Source: PALSA-1353 sp050012375 (GTDB taxonomy: Bacteria > Planctomycetota > Phycisphaerae > Tepidisphaerales > Tepidisphaeraceae). Taken from it: DNA of 64,000 nucleotides. Positions 1-8,899 of this stretch are shown piece after piece. Below the pieces are notes generated by a model, which worked only from the letters and a program-made list of their open reading frames with translations, ran no database searches and was not told the origin of the DNA. Positions within the stretch are counted from its first letter, which is position 1; each line of letters opens with the position of its first letter. Position numbers and translations under genes: made by a program. Location of the stretch: the NCBI GenBank assembly GCA_050012375.1, contig JBEKHH010000001.1:124001-188000 (forward strand), written 5' to 3'.

Positions 1-1
1 C

Positions 2-400
2 AGCGGCGTTGTTCGTCTGATCGACGAAGCGGCGTTCAACGACCATTGGGTCTACCAGGTCTCGCATCGCGATGCCGAGATCAGCGTGCCGGTTGAGGAT
101 TCGATCCATCCGATTTTTTACGATTCGTCGCAGCCGAAGATGATGAACCTGACGATTGATTTCGGCGACCACGGCCAGCCGGTTGCAATCTCCGGCCGCT
201 TGGTGGCCGACCAACCGCTGGCGCTGATGAGCCGGCGATTGCAGAGCGGCAACGAGGGCGCTGGGCTTGTGAATCCGCCGACAAGTCCAATGCGACTGTT
301 GGCGACGGAACCGATCTATCGCGGGTTCAGACTTCAAGGCGAACTTGGCAGTCCCATGCCGGATGATTCCTGGGCGGGGATCGTCTTGCGGCAGCGCTAG
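2..400 (+). CDS. Unrecognised protein, C-terminal part (5' end outside the window)
   Basis: The reading frame is open from the first bases of the window to the TAG at 398-400, giving at least 132 residues. The visible part is soluble-looking, has no membrane segment and ends in WAGIVLRQR. A GTG at 86 could serve as a start, but the frame continues upstream of it with normal composition (VRLIDEAAFNDHWVYQV), so the protein most likely begins outside the window. I recognise no family. Its 3' end is only 9 bp from the convergent Rieske gene. Confidence 0.6.
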   Translation, partial: SGVVRLIDEAAFNDHWVYQVSHRDAEISVPVEDSIHPIFYDSSQPKMMNLTIDFGDHGQPVAISGRLVADQPLALMSRRLQSGNEGAGLVNPPTSPMRLLATEPIYRGFRLQGELGSPMPDDSWAGIVLRQR

Positions 401-409
401 CGCGAATCG

Positions 410-880
410 CTACCCAACCTTGACGAAGCTGTTCGGATCGTCCCATTGGTCCGGCGTAAACGATTTGGATTTGTCCACGATGACATTCCCGTCGGCGTTC
501 ACCGAGATCGCGTAGTGAACCAGCGCCACCTTGGCCGGGCCCTTGGTCACGTTGCCTTCGATATCGTAAGTCGCCTTGTGCTTCGGACATTTAAAGCCGG
601 CGCTGTTGTTTTCGTCTATTTTGACGATGGCGCCCTTGTGAGTGCAAACGGTGGTGCAGGCGTAAATCCTGCCCTGGTGACGGATCATCGCCACCTTGTT
701 GGGCGCTTTCATCCAGGTGTCGGTAATTCCATCGGCGGAGTAATTGGCTTTCGGCCCGACATCCAGCACACCCGCGTCGGCGGCGGCGTCGGCGAACAAT
801 TCACCGGCGCTGCCCAGCCCGCACATGCACGCCGCGCAAGCCACGGCAGCGACAAATTCCCTGCGGTTCAACTGCGTCAT
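410..880 (-). CDS. Tat-exported Rieske [2Fe-2S] domain protein
   Basis: A small exported ferredoxin-like electron carrier. The N-terminus (MTQLNRREFVAAVACAACMC) has a twin-arginine motif followed by a hydrophobic stretch, so export through Tat of a folded Fe-S protein is expected. The Rieske ligand pairs are visible as CTHKG and, about 22 residues later, CPKHKATYD, i.e. C-x-H and C-x2-H. The start chosen is the ATG at 880, because GGAG lies 6 bases upstream; an upstream in-frame TTG at 895 has no such site. The protein is only the Rieske fold, without oxygenase or cytochrome b partners nearby, so its redox partner is unknown. Confidence 0.85.
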   Translation of the reverse strand: MTQLNRREFVAAVACAACMCGLGSAGELFADAAADAGVLDVGPKANYSADGITDTWMKAPNKVAMIRHQGRIYACTTVCTHKGAIVKIDENNSAGFKCPKHKATYDIEGNVTKGPAKVALVHYAISVNADGNVIVDKSKSFTPDQWDDPNSFVKVG

Positions 881-1142
881 CTTCAACTCCTGCAAAGGTT
901 TTCCGGATGCTTAATCCGCTGCAACCGATGCTCGATGATAGTGTAAGATGCGAGACTGGTAAATAACCGCGGAATCCCGTAAAAATGGGGCGACAATCGA
1001 GAGTTTAGATCATGCGGGGATACCGTTAAGTCCGCGCTAATGCCTTGACGCGGAGGCCAAAGCGCCGAAAGTGAGCGTGCATCGTCTTCAATGGGAAAGG
1101 GTATCCGGCCCAAGTCAAATGCATCTGCTGGAGCAGAAACCT

Positions 1143-1913
1143 ATGAGCCGAATGAACGACACCGACCGTCAGGCCGTCCCAGCGCGTCCCCCGGCTTCCT
1201 CGAGCGCGCGAAAAAAAGTGCTCATCGTGGACGACGAGAAGGACATCGTCGATCTCCTGGCTTACAACCTCGGCCGCAACGGCTACGACACGCTCGTTGC
1301 CAACGACGGCAATACCGCGCTGGAACTTACCGCCAAGAATCTGCCCGACCTGATCATTTTGGATCTCATGCTCCCGGGCATCGACGGGACGGAGGTTGCC
1401 CGCCGGCTCAAGGCCGACGCGCGCACCGCGAACATTCCAATCGTCATGCTGACGGCCAAGGGCGAGGAAACGGACGTGGTGGTTGGATTGACGCTCGGAG
1501 CCGACGACTACGTTACCAAGCCCTTCAGCATGAAGGTGCTGCTGGCGCGCGTGGCCAGCGTTCTGCGCCGCGCCGAGGCCGGCCCGGGCGCGCCCGGCGA
1601 GGGCGGCGTCCTCCGCGCCGGCCCCCTCAGCATCGATACCCTCAAGCACGAGGTCCTCGTTGACGCAGAGGCCATCAAGTTGACGCTGACCGAGTTCAAA
1701 CTTCTCTCCGCCCTGCTGACGGCGCGCGGGCGCGTCCTGACCCGCGATCAGCTCATGGACAAGGCCATGGGCACCGACGTATTCGTCACCGATCGCGCCA
1801 TCGACGTTCACATCACCGCCATACGTAAGAAACTAGGGACGGCCAGTTGGCTGGTGAACACCGTCCGTGGCGTAGGCTATCGCCTCCGCGAATCCCCGGA
1901 AGACAACGACTAA
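1143..1913 (+). CDS. OmpR/PhoB-family response regulator
   Basis: A DNA-binding response regulator of 256 residues. Residues ~24-140 are a receiver domain with the acidic pair in VDDEKD, the phospho-acceptor Asp near residue 74 (ILDLMLPG), the conserved Thr in VMLTAK and the Lys in VTKPFS. Residues ~155-250 are an OmpR-type winged helix ending VNTVRGVGYRLR. The start at 1143 is preferred over an in-frame start at 1071 because GGAG lies about 10 bases upstream and the extension adds nothing recognisable. A histidine kinase of the PhoR type follows after ~110 bp on the same strand, which makes PhoB/PhoR the closest comparison; the actual stimulus cannot be read from the sequence. Confidence 0.92.
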   Translation: MSRMNDTDRQAVPARPPASSSARKKVLIVDDEKDIVDLLAYNLGRNGYDTLVANDGNTALELTAKNLPDLIILDLMLPGIDGTEVARRLKADARTANIPIVMLTAKGEETDVVVGLTLGADDYVTKPFSMKVLLARVASVLRRAEAGPGAPGEGGVLRAGPLSIDTLKHEVLVDAEAIKLTLTEFKLLSALLTARGRVLTRDQLMDKAMGTDVFVTDRAIDVHITAIRKKLGTASWLVNTVRGVGYRLRESPEDND

Positions 1914-2025
1914 CCCGCCCAAAAAAGGCCCGCGGCGTTGCCGTGGGGGATTCCCGCATCCATCCCTCGGCTAAGAATCACCAAATTGAGCTTGCATTGC
2001 CATTCTCCCGTTTGATAATTTGAGC

Positions 2026-3486
2026 ATGCGCTGGCTCCCGCTGTATCGCCTGTTCTTCCGAATCCTCGGCACAGGCATCGTCATCAGCGCCGTTGTCGCC
2101 CTCACCGCAGCAGCGCCCCAGCCCTGGCGAACGCCGGCAATGCTCGCCCTCTGCACCCTGGCGGCATCCGTCACGATTGTCTCGGCAAGCGCGATGGTTC
2201 GCCGGAGAAGATGGCTGCTACCCATTCGCCGCCTCGAGCAGGCCGCGGCCCGCATGGCCCGCGGCGAATGGGACGTCCGCGTCCAGCCTCACGGCGCCGA
2301 GGCGATGCAGCGCATGGCCGGCAATCTCAACCAACTTGCGGCCCAGGCCTACAAGCAGCTTTCCGACTTGCAGCAGCAGCGGGGCGGTTTGCAGGCCCTG
2401 GTCGATACCCTTCCCGACCCCATCCTCGCCATCGATCCCCGCGGACGCATCACCCTCATGAACGCCCCGGCCGCCAAGCTCCTGTCCCTCCAGCCGCAGC
2501 AGGCCCTGGAGCAAAAGCTCCTCGGCGTCGTGAACGACGAACAGATCGTGGAGTTATACGAATCCCTCATTGGCACCGACGTCCCCAAGCCCGTTGGATC
2601 CGCCACGCTCTTGCATCGCGAAATCCGCCTGGTCCGCAACGGACTGCGCTGCACGTATCAGGCGGTTGCCACCCGCGCCCCCGGCGGGGGGGCTTTGCTG
2701 GTCCTGCGCGACGTCAGCACGCTCGCTGGCGCTGTCCAGATGAAAACCGATTTCGTCGCCAACGCCAGCCACGAATTGCGAACTCCCATCGCCGCCATCA
2801 AGATCGCCTTCGAAACCCTCCGCGATGTCTATCGCGTGGATCCCGCACAATCCGACAAATGTATTTCCGTGATCGACGGACACCTTCGCCGCCTGGAGGA
2901 AATGCTGCGCGATCTCCTGGACCTCTCGCGCGTCGAAAACGCCGAACTCCATCCACGCGTCGTGATGGTCAAGACCTCCGAATTGCTCGCGATCCTCCGA
3001 TCAACCATGGGCACGCTGGCGCGACAGAAGAATGTGGAGCTTCGCCTCGGCGATGGCGATCCGAACACCCCCACCGAGATTCGCACCGACAGCCGTCTGA
3101 TCAACCTCGTGCTGAAGAACCTCGTGGAAAACAGCATCAAGTTCACGCCCAGCGGCGGCAGGGTGACGGTCTCCCTTCATCAGTCGCAATCCGCCGCGGC
3201 TGCCGCCGGGGTGGTGACGCTCACGGTTTCGGATACCGGGATCGGAATCGCGCCGGAGCATCTCGATCGCGTATTCGAGCGGTTTTACCAGGTGGACTCG
3301 GCCCGCAGCGGCAGTGCCGGACGCGGCACCGGCCTGGGGCTGGCGATCGTCAAGCACGCCGTCCACGCCCTCGGCGGAGAAGTCGGCCTGCAATCCACCG
3401 TCGGTGTGGGAACAACCGTCACCTGCGAATTCCCCGTAAGCGCCCATCCCTCCCCCGAGCAGGACATTCAGCCCGCCGTCGCCTGA
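2026..3486 (+). CDS. PhoR-like sensor histidine kinase
   Basis: The membrane kinase partner of the preceding regulator, 486 residues. Two hydrophobic segments (about 10-30 and 38-58) are separated by only a few residues, so there is essentially no periplasmic sensor loop. A HAMP-like linker (~60-110), a PAS domain (~120-230, DPILAIDPRGRI), the H-box NASHELRTP with His ~249, an N-box (LVENSIKFTP), and G-boxes DTGIGI and GTGLGLAI follow in order. A TTG at 2020 is an alternative start. The lack of a periplasmic domain suggests sensing through the membrane, the PAS domain or another protein, as in PhoR. The 3' end overlaps the convergent membrane-protein gene by 19 bp. Confidence 0.92.
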   Translation: MRWLPLYRLFFRILGTGIVISAVVALTAAAPQPWRTPAMLALCTLAASVTIVSASAMVRRRRWLLPIRRLEQAAARMARGEWDVRVQPHGAEAMQRMAGNLNQLAAQAYKQLSDLQQQRGGLQALVDTLPDPILAIDPRGRITLMNAPAAKLLSLQPQQALEQKLLGVVNDEQIVELYESLIGTDVPKPVGSATLLHREIRLVRNGLRCTYQAVATRAPGGGALLVLRDVSTLAGAVQMKTDFVANASHELRTPIAAIKIAFETLRDVYRVDPAQSDKCISVIDGHLRRLEEMLRDLLDLSRVENAELHPRVVMVKTSELLAILRSTMGTLARQKNVELRLGDGDPNTPTEIRTDSRLINLVLKNLVENSIKFTPSGGRVTVSLHQSQSAAAAAGVVTLTVSDTGIGIAPEHLDRVFERFYQVDSARSGSAGRGTGLGLAIVKHAVHALGGEVGLQSTVGVGTTVTCEFPVSAHPSPEQDIQPAVA

Positions 3487-4625
3487 GGCCCTGGAAAACA
3501 TTTCGCCGACAGCACAACGGCCACGCCCAGAACGGCAAAGTACATCTGCTCATTTGCAAACGCCAGCCAATAGCACGGCGCCGCGATCAAGACCACCCCC
3601 ACGACACTCGCGAGCGATCGCCGCGGCCTCACCATGCACATCCACACATACGCCGGGAATATCAGCCCGTAAAACCCCAGAAAAGCCCGGTAGATCAATT
3701 CACCCAATGGCATTCCGTTGTAGGTGAATCGCGCGTCACTGAGCATACCGAGCATCACCGCGATCACCAATAGCGCGCTGAAAGCAAGAAATCGGCCCAT
3801 GGAGGTCTTTTCGCGCGTGCGGGCAATCTGCTGGGCATGCAGCGCAACCGTGAAGCAGCTTTGAACGATCAAATATCCGCCCAGGACGATCGCCAGTTGT
3901 GGATAGCGCATCCGATCAAAACCAACGACCAGCCAGCCGCTGTAGGCCACGGTCAGCAGGAGCACCGCGCTAAAAACGATGCCAAAGCCCGCGGAAAAAG
4001 CGGCCCGCGCCTCCCAGCGCCCCATCGCCCGCCTCGCCGTGTGAAAGGTCAGATCCAGCCACGGGCAGCAAACGAATCCCAATGTCCACGCCGGCGCGAG
4101 CCAGAGGTTGTTGATCGGTGAAAGGCTCGCGCCTTGAACGGGATGAGCGATATACGGCAATTCGTGCCGCCAGAATCCCCACGCCATCAGTCCTGCGGAG
4201 ACAACCAACGCCAAGCTCGCGGCCAGAAATTCCCCCCCGCGCCGCCAATGCAGAATAATCCAGAACAACAGAAATCCGCCCGCCAGCGCTGCTCCCGCTT
4301 GAGGCCCGGCGATTTGGCGAATGATCCAGGCCGCGAAAAAGGCGTGGAACACGATCGTGATCAGCGAATACCAGATAAACGCGGAGCGATTCTCCCCGAT
4401 GATCCGCCGGCTTTGCCGCTCATCCCGCAAAGCCCATCCCATGGCCATCGCCCCGACGATATTGGGAACGGCGAATGTGATGACCCCGCCGAATCCCAAT
4501 TCCCGCATGATCAGCACCGGCAAATACATGCCGATGCACCAGGTCCATGACATGGCCAGATAGACGGCCCATCCCGCGGCGCGGGCAGCGCGGATGAAAC
4601 TGTTGATTGATGGCGAATCGTCCAC
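3468..4625 (-). CDS. Multi-pass membrane protein of unknown function
   Basis: 385 residues, strongly hydrophobic, with roughly ten predicted membrane segments. The N-terminal part (WCIGMYLPVLIMRELGFGG, then VPNIVGAMAMGW) loosely resembles transporter or permease helices, but I cannot place the family. The start is a GTG at 4625. It lies 17 bp downstream of the DUF4442-like gene on the same strand, so the two are probably co-transcribed. Its 3' end overlaps the convergent kinase gene tail to tail. Confidence 0.7.
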   Translation of the reverse strand: MDDSPSINSFIRAARAAGWAVYLAMSWTWCIGMYLPVLIMRELGFGGVITFAVPNIVGAMAMGWALRDERQSRRIIGENRSAFIWYSLITIVFHAFFAAWIIRQIAGPQAGAALAGGFLLFWIILHWRRGGEFLAASLALVVSAGLMAWGFWRHELPYIAHPVQGASLSPINNLWLAPAWTLGFVCCPWLDLTFHTARRAMGRWEARAAFSAGFGIVFSAVLLLTVAYSGWLVVGFDRMRYPQLAIVLGGYLIVQSCFTVALHAQQIARTREKTSMGRFLAFSALLVIAVMLGMLSDARFTYNGMPLGELIYRAFLGFYGLIFPAYVWMCMVRPRRSLASVVGVVLIAAPCYWLAFANEQMYFAVLGVAVVLSAKCFPGPQATAG

Positions 4626-4642
4626 GAAAGCGGAAGTGTACG

Positions 4643-5302
4643 CTATTCCCCGCCCGGATGACGCGGCGCGTCCAGAGCGGGCCGAGCCGCTTCTTTCCTG
4701 CGCGCGTTCTTGATCTTATGCTGAATCTTCGGGGTCACGTGGAACGTCGCCTGCGAGCGCCCGACGCGCTTGTCCCGTTCCCCCGGCGTCGAAACCTGCT
4801 GGAGAATCTCCATATCCAGCGTGACGTTGAATTCTCCGGCCTCGGCGAGCAATTGCCGCACGTTCTCCCGCGGCGTCATCTTATAAACCGCCGGCCCGAA
4901 GCACGGGCGAAGAAACGTGTATTCCAGATGTTTGCAGACAACCGTGTAATCGCCGCCGCAGATGCCAAATACGTACATTCCGCCGGCAATCTCGCTATTG
5001 GCCAGCAGCGCCCCGCCCGCCATCGCTCGATACCAGTTTCGGTTGAACCGCCGAAATGGAAGGATCGCCGCGTAGGTCTCGGCATGGATCGGCTTGAGCC
5101 TGATCCCGCTGAAGAATGCGTAGGGCAGCCAGATCAGCGAACAGACGCGTTGCCAGAAGTTGTCCCGCACCGAAAGCCGGCTGACGTACGCCTCGATCCT
5201 GTCGTACCAACGCGAGAGCCGCCCGAATGGGATTCGGGCCGATATCGGCCGCTGGGCGCGCGCGCCTTTTACTTCATCGGTGGAAACCTGAATCGTACTC
5301 AT
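4643..5302 (-). CDS. DUF4442 / hot-dog fold thioesterase-like protein
   Basis: 219 residues resembling the DUF4442 family of hot-dog proteins related to acyl-CoA thioesterases. Recognisable features are AAILPFRRFNRNWYRAMAGG followed by ANSEIAGGMYVF, which match the substrate-binding helix and following strand of this group. The basic C-terminus (HKIKNARRKEAA) is probably a flexible tail. It is the first gene of a likely two-gene unit with the membrane protein downstream. Thioesterase activity is inferred only from the family. Confidence 0.7.
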   Translation of the reverse strand: MSTIQVSTDEVKGARAQRPISARIPFGRLSRWYDRIEAYVSRLSVRDNFWQRVCSLIWLPYAFFSGIRLKPIHAETYAAILPFRRFNRNWYRAMAGGALLANSEIAGGMYVFGICGGDYTVVCKHLEYTFLRPCFGPAVYKMTPRENVRQLLAEAGEFNVTLDMEILQQVSTPGERDKRVGRSQATFHVTPKIQHKIKNARRKEAARPALDAPRHPGGE

Positions 5303-5404
5303 GCGGCTGGCTCGTTCGTTTCTACCAATAGGTTTCGTCGAATTACATACGATTGCAAGACGGATTCGGGTAGAATTTGGCGGTTATCTTAATCAGGAGA
5401 CAAA

Positions 5405-5758
5405 ATGAACGCCACCACCGGCAATCTGGAATCCAAAATTCGCAGCGGCCGAATCATTGCAGGAATGTCCTTCCAGCAAAAGGTTTGGGCGGTCACCGCC
5501 CGCATTCCGCGCGGGCGGGTGATGACCTATGCCGACGTGGCCCGGCGGCTGAAGACCGCCGCCTATCGCGCCGTCGGTCGGGCCTTGCATTTCAATCCAT
5601 ACGCCCCGCAGGTTCCCTGTCACCGCGTCGTCGGCAGCGACGGCCGGCTCACCGGATACGCCGGCGGCCTGGCGGCTAAACGCCGCCTTCTTGAATCCGA
5701 AGGAGTCCGCTTCGCCGGCTCCCGCGTCGATCTTTCCCGCAGCCGCATGGCCGGCTAA
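5405..5758 (+). CDS. MGMT-family protein (methylated-DNA-cysteine methyltransferase domain)
   Basis: 117 residues comprising only the C-terminal DNA-binding/active-site domain of O6-alkylguanine-DNA alkyltransferases. The acceptor cysteine is intact in VPCHRVVG, the helix-turn-helix region is IPRGRVMTYADVARRL, and the Asn and Tyr/Gly positions (HFNPYAP, GYAGGL) are kept. The N-terminal ribonuclease-H-like domain of full-length Ogt/Ada is absent, which is common in small members. Because the PCHR cysteine is present it is more likely an active methyltransferase than a cysteine-less alkyltransferase-like protein. A possible GGAG-like site lies just before the ATG (AGGAGACAAAATG). Confidence 0.88.
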   Translation: MNATTGNLESKIRSGRIIAGMSFQQKVWAVTARIPRGRVMTYADVARRLKTAAYRAVGRALHFNPYAPQVPCHRVVGSDGRLTGYAGGLAAKRRLLESEGVRFAGSRVDLSRSRMAG

Positions 5759-5786
5759 GCCTCCCGCGGGTTCCGACAACCCAAGC

Positions 5787-6602
5787 TCAAACCCCCAACC
5801 GGATCATCAGATATTTCTGTCCCACATCCGTCCAGACCTTCTGCATATGCCGCGAGTGCCAATCCGCCTGCCAATCGAAGATCTGCTTGCGCCCAGCCGG
5901 ATCGTCGGGAAGCTCGATCACGACGATCATCGAGAGCCGCGCCCCGAAAGCCAGCACCCGCTTGGCTCCCTGATGCTGCCAGCGATCCGCCTGCCCCAAC
6001 GCCTGTGTTTCGCTCCACGGTCCCAGGATTCGCGAATGATCCTCCTGGAACCAGGCGCGAACATCCTTGCTGTATTCATCGTGAATCTTCTCCTCGATGT
6101 CGGCATCCTCGCCCAGTTGCGGGCCCGCCGCGTGGCGTGGGCCGCCGAACTTCTTGATCCCCACAACGGCCCCCACGATCATCGCTGCCAGAATGCCCAC
6201 GACCATCACCAGGCGCAACAGCCCCGATTTCTCCTGGCCGGAATCCGGGATTTTGGGCCTGCTCGACGTCTGATACATGCCTGGCGCCGGTGCGCGAGGA
6301 AGCGGACTGTCACTGGTCGCCGGCGACTGCGCCGCAACCGGGGCGGCAACTCCCCGCGGCTTGGTCGGCTTTGGTTCCTCCCGAATCTCGTACAACTCAT
6401 CCGACGCCCCTTCAGCCGCCAACGGTTCTGGCCGCAATGGCTCCGACAAATCGCCAGCCCCGTGCGCCTCGGCCGGATGTTTGGGGACGCTGATGATGTG
6501 CCCGCATTTGCACTTGACTTGTTTGCCGGCCAGTTCAGGACGATACCGCGCCGTACGCCCGCATGCGGTGCACACGATTTTCCGGGGCGTATTCTCGGAC
6601 AT
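5787..6602 (-). CDS. Zinc-ribbon, single-pass membrane protein of unknown function
   Basis: 271 residues. An N-terminal zinc ribbon has two Cys pairs (CTACG and CKCG). A low-complexity linker rich in Pro, Ala and Glu follows, then one membrane segment near the middle (LRLVMVVGILAAMIVGAVVG) and a C-terminal domain of about 120 residues (DVRAWFQEDHSRILGPWSE and so on). The architecture is frequent among planctomycete proteins of unknown role. AAGGAG lies upstream of the ATG. The next gene upstream also begins with a zinc ribbon and is 18 bp away, so both are probably one transcript. Confidence 0.75.
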   Translation of the reverse strand: MSENTPRKIVCTACGRTARYRPELAGKQVKCKCGHIISVPKHPAEAHGAGDLSEPLRPEPLAAEGASDELYEIREEPKPTKPRGVAAPVAAQSPATSDSPLPRAPAPGMYQTSSRPKIPDSGQEKSGLLRLVMVVGILAAMIVGAVVGIKKFGGPRHAAGPQLGEDADIEEKIHDEYSKDVRAWFQEDHSRILGPWSETQALGQADRWQHQGAKRVLAFGARLSMIVVIELPDDPAGRKQIFDWQADWHSRHMQKVWTDVGQKYLMIRLGV

Positions 6603-6620
6603 GTGTCGCTCCTTGGCCGG

Positions 6621-7322
6621 TCACTTTCCGTCGAAAAACACAACCAGCGCGGCCGCGTCCTGCAACAACGCGCAAATCGCCGTCGTCAGCAGCGCCTCTT
6701 GTACGTCCAATGAAAAAAGCGTCCAGAAGCCCGCGAAGTAAATCAGGAATATCAAATTGATCGCCACGACCAATCCTTTTATGTCGTAATGACCCACCGT
6801 GACGATCAACGCCCCGCAAGCCCAGGCGAAGATCGCGATGCCGCAGAGTTTCAAGATCGCCGTGCCCACGAGCCCGAAATTCGTCCCCAGGATTTTGGCG
6901 GCGATAAGCACGCCCGCAATCATCAACGCCACCGTCAAAACAACCTGGAAAACCGCGATGGCCAGCGAGCCGCCGAGACTCACGCCCGACAGCGAGCGGT
7001 CGAAAGGGATCTCGGCAAAACGCGCCGCCAAGCCAAGCACCAGCAGAACGATGGGCGCGGCGATGTCGCGTGAAACGGAAAACTCGGCATCAGAATCATC
7101 CATTGCCGCCACGCGGATCGGCCGGCGCGGATAGGCATCGAAGGGCAGCGGCGAGGGGGTTGCCTTGGACAGGCCCATATCGCTTGGCTCCTGGGGCAAG
7201 GCGGGAGCGAGGAAGATGTTCCCGCACGGGCAAGCGATCTTTCGCTGGGCCACCCGAGGATTCAGCGCAAAGCGCGCGCCGCATGCGGAACAGGAGAAGC
7301 TTTGGCCGGTAGAGTCGCTCAT
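6621..7322 (-). CDS. Zinc-ribbon multi-pass membrane protein of unknown function
   Basis: 233 residues from the ATG at 7322. The N-terminal ribbon uses CSACG and CPCG pairs, followed by a linker and about five hydrophobic helices, ending in VVFFDGK. An in-frame start at 7409 would make the gene overlap the 3' end of the glycosyltransferase and would place extra residues before the zinc ribbon, so the internal ATG is preferred. It pairs with the zinc-ribbon protein downstream. No enzymatic motif is visible. Confidence 0.72.
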   Translation of the reverse strand: MSDSTGQSFSCSACGARFALNPRVAQRKIACPCGNIFLAPALPQEPSDMGLSKATPSPLPFDAYPRRPIRVAAMDDSDAEFSVSRDIAAPIVLLVLGLAARFAEIPFDRSLSGVSLGGSLAIAVFQVVLTVALMIAGVLIAAKILGTNFGLVGTAILKLCGIAIFAWACGALIVTVGHYDIKGLVVAINLIFLIYFAGFWTLFSLDVQEALLTTAICALLQDAAALVVFFDGK

Positions 7323-7368
7323 GACAAACGACGTGCTGGAGAACAAGGATAGAACTGGCGGAGCCGCG

Positions 7369-8643
7369 TTACAAGCGCGGCCCTGCACGATCGTGAAACG
7401 TCTGTTCAATCAACTCGGCGGTTTTCACCAACGGATTTTGCCCATCAAATCGCTTCTTAACAACCAGACAAGCGGCGCGATGAATCGGGTCCATCACATA
7501 TTCCAGCGCCGCGGCCGCAACTCGCGGCGAAAACCGCGTCGCCGGCAAAATCTCCGCCACTCCCAGCCGCTGTAATCGCATGGCATTATCCGCCTGATCA
7601 AATCCCATCGGCGCCGCAAGCTGGGGCAAGCCTGCGGCCAGCGCCTGCGACGACGTTCCAATTCCCCCGTGATGAACGATGGCCGCACACCGCGGCAGCA
7701 GCCGGCTAAACGGCGCATATTTCACATGCCGAATCCCCACCGGCAGACGCGCCGGCAGATGCCCCGCATGAAGCGACACCAGCAAACCCCGCCGGCCCAG
7801 CAGTCGGCACGCTTCCACCGCCGCGGCGAAGAATCGCTCCCCATGCCGCATCGCGCTGCCCGGCGTGAAGGCAATCGGCGGCTGGCCGCAATCCAAAAAC
7901 TTCTCCAGTTCCGCATCAATCGGCGTCACATCCGCCTGGTCATACAGGGGAAACCCCGTCAAAACCGTCTGGGGCGGCCAATCGCTGGTCGGCGGCGCAA
8001 ACCACTGGGGAAACATTCCAATCACGCGATCCGGCGAGTGAATCCACTGGCTGAGAATCCGTTTGACCGGCCCCAACCCAAGCGATGCCCGCAACTCATT
8101 GACTGGCCCGCCGAGCGCGGGATCGGTCACGAGCAAATCCACTGCCGCAAAGAGCAGGCGAATGCAGCCGTTCGGCAACCAGTCGGCCAAAGGCAGGGCG
8201 GTCTTGGCCCATGTTCGATCGCTGCGAAAAACTGCCGGCGAAAGATGAACGGTCACTGCCGGCACTGCAAGAACTTCCTGCGCCACCCGCCCAGCCAGCA
8301 CCAGCGAAGAGAGCACGAGGATAGTTCGCCCCCGCTCGCAGTTGTCCACGATGGCCCGGTAATACTCCGGCACAAGTTCCCCGGCAATCTCAGCCACGAC
8401 CAGAAATCCACGGCGCGGATGCCACAACTCTGCCCGCGATGAATGACGCTCGAAATGTTCGATTGATCCGACCGGAACAAAATGCAGGCCGATTGATCGG
8501 GCCATCGATTCGTAAATCGCGGGTGCGATGAGGCGCACGTCATGGCCGCGTTCCCGCAGCGTCCGCCCCAGCGCCAGAAATGGATGCATATCCCCATGGC
8601 TGCCAAGCGCGGCGATGAGAATTCGGAGCGGCGGAGGGGACAT
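7369..8643 (-). CDS. GT1-family glycosyltransferase (UDP-glucuronosyl/sterol glucosyltransferase-like)
   Basis: 424 residues with the two-domain GT-B fold of family 1 enzymes. The N-terminal Rossmann domain opens with ILIAALGSHGDMHPFLALGR, typical of sterol glucosyltransferase and rhamnosyltransferase relatives. The C-terminal nucleotide-sugar site has IVHHGGIGTSSQALAAGLP and then FDQADNAMRL, matching the HHGG...Q.DN pattern that binds the UDP/TDP sugar. It probably glycosylates a lipid or secondary metabolite; acceptor and sugar cannot be told from sequence. No biosynthetic cluster surrounds it. Confidence 0.85.
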   Translation of the reverse strand: MSPPPLRILIAALGSHGDMHPFLALGRTLRERGHDVRLIAPAIYESMARSIGLHFVPVGSIEHFERHSSRAELWHPRRGFLVVAEIAGELVPEYYRAIVDNCERGRTILVLSSLVLAGRVAQEVLAVPAVTVHLSPAVFRSDRTWAKTALPLADWLPNGCIRLLFAAVDLLVTDPALGGPVNELRASLGLGPVKRILSQWIHSPDRVIGMFPQWFAPPTSDWPPQTVLTGFPLYDQADVTPIDAELEKFLDCGQPPIAFTPGSAMRHGERFFAAAVEACRLLGRRGLLVSLHAGHLPARLPVGIRHVKYAPFSRLLPRCAAIVHHGGIGTSSQALAAGLPQLAAPMGFDQADNAMRLQRLGVAEILPATRFSPRVAAAALEYVMDPIHRAACLVVKKRFDGQNPLVKTAELIEQTFHDRAGPRL

Positions 8644-8899
8644 ATCTTGGCATACTAACGCGGATTATTCACCGCAGAGCACGCGGAGACCGCTGAGAAA
8701 GATTCGGAGAAATGCGGTATTTGCCACAGATGAAAATCAGATGCATACAGATGAAACCGCGATCGGAATTGATTTTTATCTGCGTGCATCTGACTTCCAT
8801 CCGTGGCTAATCCCGGCGCGCCGGGACTCCGCGTGTTGCTCCGCGGTCTCTGTGATCTCCGCGGTGAGTCTGAATCTTCCGGGATAAGAGACTTTTCCC
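8644..8899. repeat. Large imperfect palindrome (CGCGGAG-type intergenic repeat)
   Basis: This gene-free stretch holds a long imperfect inverted repeat, about 8668-8866. Outer arms: CACCGCAGAGCACGCGGAGA near 8669 pairs with the complement of GTCTCTGTGATCTCCGCGGTG near 8846-8866. Inner arms: GCCACAGATG... (8723-8756) pair with the complement of 8773-8807. A small perfect hairpin (CCCGGCGCGCCGGG, 8812-8825) sits in the right part. It looks like a non-coding mobile or structural intergenic repeat. Confidence 0.7.

Noticed and set aside
2211..3773. 520-codon plus-strand frame overlapping the histidine kinase
   Set aside because: Shadow frame in high-GC DNA: it is Arg/Pro/Gly-rich, has no domain, and the kinase in the other frame has every expected motif.
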